A DNA stretch of 45,462 bases from CAJXNP01 sp050305935 (GTDB taxonomy: Bacteria; Bacteroidota; Bacteroidia; Cytophagales; Cyclobacteriaceae), in assembly GCA_050305935.1 (NCBI GenBank), contig JBNLGG010000032.1:1-45462 (forward strand), written 5' to 3'. The stretch's first letter is position 1; every line of letters begins with the position of its first letter. The notes beneath the pieces were generated by a model. It was not told where the DNA came from, made no database searches, and saw only the letters and a program-made list of their open reading frames with translations. Made by a program: the position numbers and the translations under genes. Positions 35,725 through 45,013 of this stretch are shown piece after piece.

Positions 35725-38700
35725 GAGATACATTTTCCCCACCCCGTGTTTGAATGCGCGATCAGCCGAGGTGGCCCTTAATTTCATGGGCTGGCCGTTT
35801 TTGTAGATCTTCACCCGGTACAAATACACCCCGTTTGCCAATTGATCCCCGAATTCATCCTTCCCGTTCCAGGCATATTCGCTTAAGTTGTTTCCGATTT
35901 TAATCTGACCCAGCTCAGCCATGGTAATTTCCCGAACCACCGTTCCCGAAACAGTCATTATTTGGATGATGAGATCATCTGGCAGTTCATTTCCTGTGAG
36001 CGTGAAAACGAAACGGACGCTGGTGGAAAAAGGATTTGGGTATGGGAAGAAATTCGTAACGGTCGATTCGTTAATTACCTCAAAATTCACCCGGTAAGGC
36101 TCTGCACCCGCCTGGTTGCCCGATTCATCTGACGCCTGTACCGACAGCGTATAAATACCGTCTTCAAGGTTTTGCGGTTTAAATACCACCCTGAAATTTG
36201 AATTTTCAGTGGCTGCCTCCCAGCTGACATTAGGGTTTGAGAAATATATGCGCTCGAAATCACAGCCGTCGCAAGGCCTTTTTAGCTTTATTTCCATTCC
36301 CAATGTATCTTCTTTTAATAACACGGTATTTTCATCTTTCACCCTGATCAGTATTTCCGGGGAAGGAGAAACGATGTCTCCGTCAATAATAAATGAACCG
36401 TCAAATGTCACTTCCAAAATCGGATTGCTTTTGTCAGGGCTGACCACCGCATAGTTTTCAATGGAGATCAGGTTGTTGTTATAGGTCTTTTCAATCTGTT
36501 CGTATGGATTGGCAAATACTTTTAATGCGCCCTCACCGGCTTTACCTCTTGTATCAATATTGACATTAAAATTTGTCGAGGCCCATTTGTCAAGCCGGGC
36601 TATTTTAACTGTGTCATGAAAAACCTGATTCAGCGAAGTGTTTGCATATTCAATACTGACATTAATGGAATCCTGGTAATTTTTATTTGATATATTTTCA
36701 AATGCCCAGTTAGAAACGAGGCTTTCTCCTTCCTGCACCTTCAATTGATTTTCTGCGTCGTCATTGAATGTTAATATTCCTTCCGGTACACCCTCATAGG
36801 TCACCATCCAGTTTTGCAACTGCCCCGGTGTCAGATTGGTTTCGTCATTTGTATTCAGTCGGAGTTTTATCTTCGGATATTGCTGAGGATCTATTCCCGC
36901 CAAATCGAATGGGCTTGAAAGGATATATTGATACAGCACGGTTTCCTGGTTTGAATCATTAATTCCAATTATTTCGATTTCATTGACATCAGAATTCGGG
37001 TTGTCCAGACTGGTGATAGAAAAATATAGATGATCCCAGTTGACCGAAGGGCCAATCACAGGAGAGGTAATGGTTCCTTCCACAATGGTGCCGTTAATGA
37101 TTTCTTCGGTTGAAATTTCCTGCTCATCAGTGGGAGTTGCACTTGCGGGATCTGAAGTGATAAATATCGCCTCCCCAGGATTCAAGCCTTTTTGGCCAAT
37201 TATGATAACCGGTTCTCCCGGGTTTAATGCAGTAAATGCCGAAATATCTACTCCTATAGTTTCTAAGGCATTTAAGGTGGTGGCAGGGATGGTACCATAT
37301 TCCACATTGCCAATGGAAAAAAGCACTACAAAGTCATTCTGCGCAGCGGCCTCTATGCAGGTTAATAAATATTCACGGGGAGGGATTAATTCATTGTTTA
37401 AGATATTGTTTATCACCTGAGGAACCCTGCCGCAATTTCTCCTGTCCAGAATGTCTGGCCCCGGAAAATCAAGTAATTTGTAGGGTGTCGTTGTTGAGCT
37501 TCTAAATCCTAATATGTTGAGCGAATTATTGGTACAAAGTTGGCCTGGGTAAATGTAGGCCGCTTCGTTAATGCTCACCTCCACATCATTAAAGTCAAAT
37601 TCACCATTGTTCGCACCGAAAGTTCTGACGAACAAATTAGTTGCAAATTGCTCAAAATCCCATTTGCGTTGCCCGCTGTTATGTACAATAAATTGGTTGT
37701 CAGTAGCTTTAAATTCAGGAAAGTGGGACATATCCCATCCCTCATCACCGTTTTTTATAAATGTGAATGAAGTCTGGGACCATTCGTCCAATTCCCCCTC
37801 TCGCGGTTGCGCAAATTTGCTCCGCCAGTAAAAGACAGTGGAATCGTCGATCGAACTGACATCGATCGAGACCGGCCATTTATATATCACCTTACCATCG
37901 ATGGTGGCAGTTGTAAACAGTGGGCTATTGAAATTATCTGTTGTGTCCAGTTCGATGACAACCTGCCTTTCGCCCATAAGCAGGTCAAGTGACTGGGCTA
38001 TAAGTGAAAAATTTGTGGTATCAACCACTTGAAAATTATCGGGGTATCTGTTGATCATCCCACCTAACGGGAGGAAATATTCAAACACCGCAGTGTTGTT
38101 TGTTTCGCTTAACTCGCTGATTTTATTGGCTGGGTCAAGAGTGATGGTAAACCTGTTAATGCCATAGGATTCAATTCCTGCGGAAGTGATTTCGATGCTA
38201 AGCGTATCTTTATAAAAAGTGGCCTTGTAAGAAGTGGTATCGAGTTGGATACTATTTCCATTACTCAGTTGTCGTGTGACCAGGATGTCGAGGCCATCAA
38301 TAATGGCCTTGCCAAAGTTTTTTACCCCTACAACGAGATTGAATTTTTCAGAAAAGGCATTTACAGGATTCCCGTCGATTGATTTGACACTGACATCGTT
38401 CGAACTAATGGAATAATCAGGAAGATGAGCGCCAAAAAGTTTAACAGCCGGGTCCCCTATCAGCGCCATTTGTTGTGCCTGTGCGACATTTATGGGGTCA
38501 TTGATATACCTGTCCAAATACCTGCTTGATAGTTCTTTTTGAATTTCTCCAATTCCCTTTTCGATATATAAACTATCGCCGTAGCCTACTTCATAAAATA
38601 AACTAGTGTAGCGGCGCAGGGTGGAAGAATTTCCGGTACCGGTGTGAGCAATAAATGCGATGGTGCCTTTCTCCGGGGTGACAATCCAGTCAAGCCCAAA

Positions 38701-40758
38701 ACCAATTCCGGGATAGTAGGTGTCACCCGCATTACAGCCATTAACGATGATGGCCGGATATTTTCCTTTGTTGTTATAACCAAGAGCATCGTTTGAGACG
38801 AACCCTATGTCTATGTCAGTGATGCTTGTGGAAGAATGCCCAAAAAATGTAATCAACGACTTCCCCTTATTTACTTCGTCGGAAATATTGATTAACTCAG
38901 TTTCGTTGTTTGTTTTTTTTGATTGTGTGACTACCCTTCCACCAAGAAATTCATTTTCTGCAATCCGCTCAAAGCTTTCCACATAAATTCTAAAGATTTG
39001 TTGCTCATTTGCGCTACCGCCCCCACTCAAGTGTATCAAATCCTTCCGCCAAAGCTCTTCATATCCCTGGCTTTCCATTTCTTTGACTTTCTCCAGATAG
39101 GAGGCCACATCTTCCGGCTTGGTTACTGCCAGTCGACCGACGGGCAATTTGTGTTTGTGCGTCGCTGATCTTGTGCCAGCGCTAAATATGCAGTCACTTC
39201 CGGGATATCCACCGGTAGGAACCAGGTCTGGATAGGTTTGCGATCCAAAATCCTGGCGATGAGAATTGTAATTAGGCGTAAGGCCTTTTCCAATGATAAA
39301 AACATGTTTCGTAGAAGTTTCATTGCTCAGGAAGTCGAGAAAGTGATAAAGCGCCAGGGAGCTCACTTCTCCATAATTAAATTGATCGTAAAGCCTTCCC
39401 ACATCAAATGTAAGGGTATCATAGTTTCCCCCTTGGGCAGACGACCGGTAGCTGGCATATCCCTTAATGACATCCGGGTAATTACCGACGGACTGTCGCA
39501 GCGAAGGATGGGTGATGATGACGTAGTCACATTGGGCAGGATTTATGTTTGTAAATGCCACACTTTCAATTTTTGGAGAAATAAAATAGTCTGAGGTCGC
39601 CAAAATTTTTCTCGCACTATTTGTATTAGGCACAATGGCATTGATGTCTGTGCCTGTTCGGTTATATTCTATTTCTATAAGATTTGCCTCATTTGTCACA
39701 TCAAACAAACGGGTATTCGTCGGCACATCAGAAATTTCCAGGTAGGATTTGTTATTGGCGTTTGCTGTTAGCAAATAATTTTTCCCCGTCAGGTCATTCT
39801 GGGCGAAGATCTCCGGATAAACCAGTTTAACCAGGGAAACCGATACAAAATCGGCAGCAGTGGATACACCTGTCACAACCATCCTGACTACCAGTTGAGA
39901 CGAGCTGGCCAGGTCTGACCATAACAATTCCTCGTCCACTTTATGGGAATAATAGGAACTGAATTCTGCCGAGGTCAGCAGCCGCAGGCTTGAAGCATTT
40001 GGACCTACATAGATATCTGCCTTGTGCTGAAGGTTATTTGCCCCAATCAATACCATTTCAAGCCGTGGAGTTTCTGCGCTGAGGTTGTAAAAATTAGAAA
40101 GACCGGTAAATGTAAAATCTGTGCTTTGACCTTTACGGATAGCAGGGCCTGTCCATCCCTCTCCGTAGTCGAAAGGTGTTATATAATTTTCTGCACTTGG
40201 CTGTCCAATCGGATAATGCAAACCTACCGAATACCTGTTGGTTTGGAGGATTACCTTTTCGTCAAAATGAAAGGTCTCAGCAGGAAGATTGTCAATATTG
40301 TTTTCCTTGAATTTCTGTATTCTCTTTCCATTTGATCCATCCAGCGACCAGGTGAGAAAATAGGCGGTAGTATCTGAATAAATATTATAATAAGAATGTG
40401 GTTGTGCATCGTCAGAGATATATAATTCCCGATCCATCGCCCCGTCATTTTTCTTCCCATAGAATTCCAGATAATCTGAAGGGTCAAACCGGGCGTCTGA
40501 CTGCCCTTGAAAATGGATGGCTAATTCCGTACCGCGATGAAAAAGTTTGAGCCTTCTGGGGTCAACGGTACTGACCGGAAAGCCCTTATTCTGCAAGTCG
40601 TCATAGGTGACCCTGTATATCCCATTTTGGCCAGTACTGATTTTGTAATACTGCTGGTTAAAGTTGATCCATTCGTTTCCATATTGGGCAAAGGCATTAT
40701 TTCCTTTCAGGCAAAGGAAAAATAGAACGCCAGCCGCTATGTACTTATATTTAATCAT
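35716..40758 (-). CDS. porU: Type IX secretion system sortase PorU
   Basis: A 1680-residue protein starting at the ATG at 40758, with signal peptide MIKYKYIAAGVLFFLCLKGN; the six-residue longer start at 40776 is less likely. The catalytic domain is a C25 gingipain-like peptidase: DYVIITHPSLRQ, His641 in FFGHSSTSITD and Cys675 in PAIIVNGCNAGDTYYPG, 34 residues apart. After it come CARDB/Ig-like domains (about 790-900), further beta domains (about 900-1550) and a FlgD-like C-terminal tail beginning FPYPNPFSTSV. PorU removes C-terminal sorting domains from T9SS cargo and attaches the proteins to a surface glycolipid. It is longer than the roughly 1100-1300 residues of P. gingivalis-type PorU. 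It overlaps the 3' end of porV by eight bases. Confidence 0.95.
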   Translation of the reverse strand: MIKYKYIAAGVLFFLCLKGNNAFAQYGNEWINFNQQYYKISTGQNGIYRVTYDDLQNKGFPVSTVDPRRLKLFHRGTELAIHFQGQSDARFDPSDYLEFYGKKNDGAMDRELYISDDAQPHSYYNIYSDTTAYFLTWSLDGSNGKRIQKFKENNIDNLPAETFHFDEKVILQTNRYSVGLHYPIGQPSAENYITPFDYGEGWTGPAIRKGQSTDFTFTGLSNFYNLSAETPRLEMVLIGANNLQHKADIYVGPNASSLRLLTSAEFSSYYSHKVDEELLWSDLASSSQLVVRMVVTGVSTAADFVSVSLVKLVYPEIFAQNDLTGKNYLLTANANNKSYLEISDVPTNTRLFDVTNEANLIEIEYNRTGTDINAIVPNTNSARKILATSDYFISPKIESVAFTNINPAQCDYVIITHPSLRQSVGNYPDVIKGYASYRSSAQGGNYDTLTFDVGRLYDQFNYGEVSSLALYHFLDFLSNETSTKHVFIIGKGLTPNYNSHRQDFGSQTYPDLVPTGGYPGSDCIFSAGTRSATHKHKLPVGRLAVTKPEDVASYLEKVKEMESQGYEELWRKDLIHLSGGGSANEQQIFRIYVESFERIAENEFLGGRVVTQSKKTNNETELINISDEVNKGKSLITFFGHSSTSITDIDIGFVSNDALGYNNKGKYPAIIVNGCNAGDTYYPGIGFGLDWIVTPEKGTIAFIAHTGTGNSSTLRRYTSLFYEVGYGDSLYIEKGIGEIQKELSSRYLDRYINDPINVAQAQQMALIGDPAVKLFGAHLPDYSISSNDVSVKSIDGNPVNAFSEKFNLVVGVKNFGKAIIDGLDILVTRQLSNGNSIQLDTTSYKATFYKDTLSIEITSAGIESYGINRFTITLDPANKISELSETNNTAVFEYFLPLGGMINRYPDNFQVVDTTNFSLIAQSLDLLMGERQVVIELDTTDNFNSPLFTTATIDGKVIYKWPVSIDVSSIDDSTVFYWRSKFAQPREGELDEWSQTSFTFIKNGDEGWDMSHFPEFKATDNQFIVHNSGQRKWDFEQFATNLFVRTFGANNGEFDFNDVEVSINEAAYIYPGQLCTNNSLNILGFRSSTTTPYKLLDFPGPDILDRRNCGRVPQVINNILNNELIPPREYLLTCIEAAAQNDFVVLFSIGNVEYGTIPATTLNALETIGVDISAFTALNPGEPVIIIGQKGLNPGEAIFITSDPASATPTDEQEISTEEIINGTIVEGTITSPVIGPSVNWDHLYFSITSLDNPNSDVNEIEIIGINDSNQETVLYQYILSSPFDLAGIDPQQYPKIKLRLNTNDETNLTPGQLQNWMVTYEGVPEGILTFNDDAENQLKVQEGESLVSNWAFENISNKNYQDSINVSIEYANTSLNQVFHDTVKIARLDKWASTNFNVNIDTRGKAGEGALKVFANPYEQIEKTYNNNLISIENYAVVSPDKSNPILEVTFDGSFIIDGDIVSPSPEILIRVKDENTVLLKEDTLGMEIKLKRPCDGCDFERIYFSNPNVSWEAATENSNFRVVFKPQNLEDGIYTLSVQASDESGNQAGAEPYRVNFEVINESTVTNFFPYPNPFSTSVRFVFTLTGNELPDDLIIQIMTVSGTVVREITMAELGQIKIGNNLSEYAWNGKDEFGDQLANGVYLYRVKIYKNGQPMKLRATSADRAFKHGVGKMYLLR

Positions 40759-41836
40759 TTTTTGGTGTCCAGCCATATTTTAAAGAAAACACATGTGAAT
40801 ATAACGCTTCAGCCTGATTGCCGATGTCGGTGAGCGCATAATCTATCTTTAACCCCTTGACGTTTATTCCGAGCCCGAAATTCGGTTGAAAGGTTGTGTT
40901 CATTTCATCGTCAAAATCCTTGACCTGCTGAATATCCCCCGCACCGAAGCGCATAAATATTTTGTCAATGTATCCAAACTCGATACCCGCACGCGGAGAG
41001 GCCGATGTGAAGTCAGACTTTGCCAGGGTGTTCCTTTTTCCATCGAATGTAAATTCCAGATTTATTTCGCCCAGGATGCTGAACCTTTCTTTGATCCTAA
41101 AATGCCTTGAAGCACCCATGATCAGCCGTGGAAGTGTAACCTCAATTCTGTTGGATGGTATTTCATTTCCCGTTTGAAGAAATATAGTTGCCAGTTCGCT
41201 CGAATTAAATGACCAGGCATTGAAAGTACCCGTGATGTCTCTGGCCATAAGGCCGAAGCGCCACTTTTGTACCTTGTAGATCGCACCAGCGTCCAGGCCA
41301 AAACCCCAGGCATTGGCGAAATTTCCCACGCTTCTATGGACGATTTTGAAATTAGCGCCAAGATTTAGATTGCTTAGTTTGGGTATTTTCCTGGCGTAGC
41401 TGATTAAAAAAGCATAATCAGCCGCCGAAAAAAACCGGACATTGTCATAGTTGATAGCTCCATTCGCATCATAGAGAAAGCGGGTGTCCGGAATATCGTC
41501 AATGGCAAACCTGATGAAGGAAACACCCAGGCTACTGGAGGAATCTACTTTCGCGGAAAAGCCCAGATAATCAAAATTGGCAATCCCGGCAAAATAAGAA
41601 GAGTGCATAAGCGAGCCTTCAAAATCCGTTTTTGCATCAAGCAAACCCGCAGGATTCCAATAACCGGCACTTACATCATCTACCGATGAGATGACAGACT
41701 TGGACAGTCCCATTGCGCGGGCATCTACACCAATTGACAGGAACTCATTACTGTACTTTGGCGCATCTGTCTGGCCGTAGGTAATGACCGAAATCAAAAA
41801 GGAAAAAATGATTAATACAGCTTTGACCAAATTCAA
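40751..41836 (-). CDS. porV: Type IX secretion system outer-membrane protein PorV (LptO)
   Basis: About 360 residues with signal peptide LVKAVLIIFSFLISVITYGQ followed by SNEFLSIGVDARAMGLSKS and DVSAGYWNPAGL, the usual N-terminal signature of PorV (FadL-like 14-strand barrel). The sequence ends YSHVFSLKYGWTPKND. PorV carries cargo with CTDs from the translocon to PorU. There is no in-frame ATG. A TTG at 41890 would be the longest start, but it is part of an apparent promoter at 41862-41890, so translation must begin further down: the TTG codons at 41836 or 41830 fit directly before the signal peptide. Leads an operon with porU (eight-base overlap). Confidence 0.9.
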   Translation of the reverse strand: MNLVKAVLIIFSFLISVITYGQTDAPKYSNEFLSIGVDARAMGLSKSVISSVDDVSAGYWNPAGLLDAKTDFEGSLMHSSYFAGIANFDYLGFSAKVDSSSSLGVSFIRFAIDDIPDTRFLYDANGAINYDNVRFFSAADYAFLISYARKIPKLSNLNLGANFKIVHRSVGNFANAWGFGLDAGAIYKVQKWRFGLMARDITGTFNAWSFNSSELATIFLQTGNEIPSNRIEVTLPRLIMGASRHFRIKERFSILGEINLEFTFDGKRNTLAKSDFTSASPRAGIEFGYIDKIFMRFGAGDIQQVKDFDDEMNTTFQPNFGLGINVKGLKIDYALTDIGNQAEALYSHVFSLKYGWTPKND

Positions 41837-41861
41837 TTGTTTTGACTTAAAGTAATTCTCA

Positions 41862-41890
41862 CAAATATAAAAAAGTAACACGCACTGCAA
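41862..41890 (-). promoter_or_regulatory. Promoter of porV-porU
   Basis: The minus strand has TTG (41890-41888), an 18-base spacer and TATATTTG (41869-41862), matching the Bacteroidota promoter TTG-N17-23-TAnnTTTG exactly. Transcription would start near 41855, about 20 bases before the likely start codon. This argues against any porV start upstream of 41855. Confidence 0.65.
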
Positions 41891-42029
41891 TTGATAAATG
41901 GTGATTTTGAAGTAACTGTGTGTCCGCTATTGAACAAGCTTTTTGGACTTTTGCCGGAAGGTGTAGGTTAAAAAAAAGAAATTTGCACTGCAAGCTAATA
42001 TTTTTTAACTAGTACTTGGCTATACAAGG

Positions 42030-42037
42030 TAGGTTTG
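42030..42037 (+). promoter_or_regulatory. Candidate -7 element of the padR-pspC operon
   Basis: TAGGTTTG matches TAnnTTTG exactly. A start near 42044 leaves a leader of about 27 bases before the ATG at 42071. The only nearby upstream TTG is 11 bases away, so the -33 element is unsupported. The alternative TTG start at 42035 falls inside this element. Confidence 0.45.
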
Positions 42038-42070
42038 CGTAAACTTGATTGGAAAAGAAAATTTTTGGAT

Positions 42071-42403
42071 ATGAACGTAGAGAACACACAGGTACAAATG
42101 AGGAAAGGAATCCTGGAATTCTGCATTCTTCATATCATATCGCGGGGAGAGGTTTATGCGTCGGATATGCTGGAAGAACTAACGTCTGTGAAGATCATGG
42201 TGGTGGAAGGTACCTTATATCCACTTTTAACAAGATTGAGAAAGGCGGGTTTATTGGAATACAAGTGGGTGGAATCGAATTCCGGTCCTCCCCGAAAGTA
42301 TTATACATTGACAGACGAGGGAAGGGATTTTCTAAGTAAATTGAATGCAACTTGGAAAGAACTTTTACAATCTACTAACCAGATAATCTCTAAGGGAGCA
42401 TAA
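42071..42403 (+). CDS. PadR family transcriptional regulator
   Basis: The ATG at 42071 gives 110 residues, the usual length of short PadR proteins; a TTG at 42035 would add 12 residues and lies in the promoter element. A winged helix is visible: MRKGILEFCILHIISRGEVY (helix 1), ASDMLEELTSVKIMVVEGTLY (helices 2-3, recognition helix) and LLEYKWVESNSGPPRKYYTL (wing), followed by a helix for dimerisation. PadR proteins usually repress, releasing DNA on ligand or stress. The gene lies 12 bases before the PspC gene, so it probably controls its own operon. Confidence 0.95.
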   Translation: MNVENTQVQMRKGILEFCILHIISRGEVYASDMLEELTSVKIMVVEGTLYPLLTRLRKAGLLEYKWVESNSGPPRKYYTLTDEGRDFLSKLNATWKELLQSTNQIISKGA

Positions 42404-42415
42404 TATTAACGCATC

Positions 42416-44872
42416 ATGAAAAAGAATATTAGCATAAATATAAGTGGGATCATTTTTCATATTGAGGAGGATGGCTACGACGATCTGAGAAAGTATCTTG
42501 ATTCCATCAATCGTTATTTTGGAACCTTTGACGACAGCCACGAGATCATTGCAGACATTGAGGGGAGGATTGCAGAAATCTTTTTGTCTAAGCTAAAAGA
42601 TGGCAAACAAGTCATATCGAAAGATGACGTGGATGGGCTGATAGCGACCATGGGTAGTGTAAAGGATTTTCAAGCCCTGGAAGAGGAAACACTCTACATA
42701 GAGGAAGAAGTGAAAAAACCAGGCGAAAAAGCGAGGCCCAGGGCTGACAAGGAAGAGCATAAAAGCGAAAGCGAATCACAGCCCCGCAAACTTCACAGGG
42801 ATGGGAAGAGAAAAATTCTTGGCGGCGTGCTGTCAGGGATAGCCCATTATTTTGCTGTCGATCCTTTGTGGATACGGCTGCTATACTTGTTACTCTTCTT
42901 TGGGATCAGGGCGCTTGAGGCACTTGGACCATTTTTGTTCCTGTTTTACATAGCCATGTGGATCATCATTCCCATCTCCTATGATTTAGAGGAAGAGGAG
43001 AAGTTAAAAAAGATGTTCCGTGATCCTGATAAAAAGGTATTGGGGGGTGTGTGTAGTGGGATAGCTGCCTACTTTGGTATCGATGTAGTGGTGGTAAGAT
43101 TGTTGTTCTTCATATCCATCTTTTTTGTGGGAACGGGCGTCATCCTTTATATCATTTTGTGGATCATTCTTCCCGAGGCTGTGAGCATTACTGATAAAAT
43201 GAAGATGAAGGGCCAGCCGGTAACCTTGAGCAATATTGAATCCAACATCAAAAAAAGCTTTAATGTACAGGAGGGAGAAGAAAATATATTCGTTAAAATC
43301 CTTCTATTTCCCTTCCGTCTGATCGCCCTATTATTCCAGTTTTTAAGCAAATCATTGGGGCCAATGCTTACCTTCCTTGTGGAAGCGGTACGGATCCTGG
43401 TTGGGGCAATCCTGGCCATAGCGGGGATCGCATTGGTAGTGGGCACGATCATTTTAATTGCAGTTTTGATTGGTCTTTACAATGCGCCTGATTATGTGAA
43501 AATTGATGACTGGCCTCTTCAAATCATTTCAAATGATGTTACCTGGTATTCGGCATCAGCCCTGTTCTTCGCGCTGGTAGTGCCATTTATCTTCCTATCC
43601 ATTTTAGGTTTCATAACCATCACAAAAAAAGCATTGCTCAATGCCACCATCGGATGGTCATTACTTGGAATTTGGATTATCAGCATCGTGGTGCTGTCGT
43701 TTTCATTACCTTTAATTTTTTCTGATTTTTCAAGGAAGTCTTCATTTAAAACAGATGAAAGTTGGGATCTGGGTCAAAAAACGCTGGTATTAAAATATAA
43801 CCCAGTCGATAGCGATTTCTACAATGGGGTTGATATGAACATCAGGATAAGTGAAGATTCATTGGTCAGGCTCGAAAGGGAATTTAGCGCCAGGGGCCGG
43901 AGTAAGCAATCTGCCCAGGACAATGCAGACATGATTGATTACCGCGTTCAAAGGATGGATAGTGTTTTCACCTTTGATTCCAACTTCACCTTTAAGGAAA
44001 ATGCGAAATTCCGTGACCAGGAATTGGATTTGACATTATTTATTCCGGAAGGACAGCATTTCGTCATCGAGGCGGGAATGCTAAGTCTTTTGGACAATTA
44101 TTTCAGGAGGAAAGGGTATAGTGACTACGAGGCAGGCGAAAAAACCTGGTATTTTGAAGAGGATGTCCTACGGTGTGTTGATTGTGAGAGGGAGTTTGAA
44201 GAAAAGCAAGAGAAGGAAAACATCGATGAGGAAGAAGATAGGCGCTCTTCGGATGTTAATGATCGTGAGTTCAAATTTAACGACTTTGAGGAGATAGAGA
44301 TTCTGGGGGATTTGCAGGTGGATATTCAGAGGAGCCGGGAATACCTCGTAGTTCTAAATGGGAAGAAAGAGGATCTGGACAAAGTATCGGTCCAGCAGCG
44401 TGGCGATAAATTGATGGTTAGGCAGCAAGGGCCAGATTTTGTAGCTTCCGATAAAATCAGGGTGACCATCGAATTGCCGGAGATAACCCACCTGGATGGA
44501 GGTGGAGCTGTGAGGATACGCGTAAATGATTTTAATGTTAAAAATGTTAAAATAGTTGCAAGTGGGACGGCGAATATTGATTTTGACAGCAATGTCGACA
44601 ACCTGGAAGTGACTACCGAGGAAAGTTCTGAAGTCAACTTATTTGGCAAAGGGGAGAGGCTGCGGCTTAGCTCCAGAAATGCCTCGAAGTTTAACGGACT
44701 CGATTACTATGTGGACAATGTAAATGTAGATTCACGGGGCGCCTCGGAAGTTAAAGTCTATGCGTCAAAAGAATTGAACATCTACGCGATAGATGGCAGC
44801 AGGATCGAGTATCGGGGTGGTGCAGATGTGGAGATAAACAAGCAGGACGATGCCACGGTAATTAGAAAATAA
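42416..44872 (+). CDS. Two-PspC-domain membrane protein with C-terminal DUF2807 domain
   Basis: An 818-residue integral membrane protein. The N-terminal 95 residues are soluble with MKKNISINISGIIFHIEEDG and a helical segment containing IEGRIAEIFLSKLKDGK. PspC domain 1 starts RDGKRKILGGVLSGIAHYFA (about 132) and domain 2 RDPDKKVLGGVCSGIAAYFG (about 203); each has its hydrophobic helix pair. More transmembrane helices lie at about 300-440. The C-terminal third (about 620-818) is a DUF2807/GIN beta-helix-like domain with FNDFEEIEILGDLQVDIQRS and repeats such as TTEESSEVNLFGKGERLRL. PspC is a partner of the phage-shock/envelope-stress response; DUF2807 is a putative auto-transporter adhesin-like head. 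Whether its domain lies inside or outside the cell is not clear. It is co-transcribed with padR. Confidence 0.92.
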   Translation: MKKNISINISGIIFHIEEDGYDDLRKYLDSINRYFGTFDDSHEIIADIEGRIAEIFLSKLKDGKQVISKDDVDGLIATMGSVKDFQALEEETLYIEEEVKKPGEKARPRADKEEHKSESESQPRKLHRDGKRKILGGVLSGIAHYFAVDPLWIRLLYLLLFFGIRALEALGPFLFLFYIAMWIIIPISYDLEEEEKLKKMFRDPDKKVLGGVCSGIAAYFGIDVVVVRLLFFISIFFVGTGVILYIILWIILPEAVSITDKMKMKGQPVTLSNIESNIKKSFNVQEGEENIFVKILLFPFRLIALLFQFLSKSLGPMLTFLVEAVRILVGAILAIAGIALVVGTIILIAVLIGLYNAPDYVKIDDWPLQIISNDVTWYSASALFFALVVPFIFLSILGFITITKKALLNATIGWSLLGIWIISIVVLSFSLPLIFSDFSRKSSFKTDESWDLGQKTLVLKYNPVDSDFYNGVDMNIRISEDSLVRLEREFSARGRSKQSAQDNADMIDYRVQRMDSVFTFDSNFTFKENAKFRDQELDLTLFIPEGQHFVIEAGMLSLLDNYFRRKGYSDYEAGEKTWYFEEDVLRCVDCEREFEEKQEKENIDEEEDRRSSDVNDREFKFNDFEEIEILGDLQVDIQRSREYLVVLNGKKEDLDKVSVQQRGDKLMVRQQGPDFVASDKIRVTIELPEITHLDGGGAVRIRVNDFNVKNVKIVASGTANIDFDSNVDNLEVTTEESSEVNLFGKGERLRLSSRNASKFNGLDYYVDNVNVDSRGASEVKVYASKELNIYAIDGSRIEYRGGADVEINKQDDATVIRK

Positions 44873-44897
44873 CCACCGGTTATATATTTTGAAGGGG

Positions 44898-44931
44898 AAA
44901 ACCCCGGGGCCTACGCTTCCGGGGTTTTTTT
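44898..44931 (+). terminator. Rho-independent terminator of the padR-pspC operon
   Basis: AAAACCCCGG (44898-44907) and CCGGGGTTTT (44919-44928) form a ten-pair stem with an 11-base loop and are followed by a T run to 44931, about 25 bases after the stop. It is the strongest terminator in the window. Confidence 0.95.
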
Positions 44932-45013
44932 AGGTTTGGGGTTGTCAGGTAAGTCGATATAGGGTCTGGGGTATTCGTAAAAGGTTATAAATCAAAAATT
45001 GTAGCCCCTAGCG

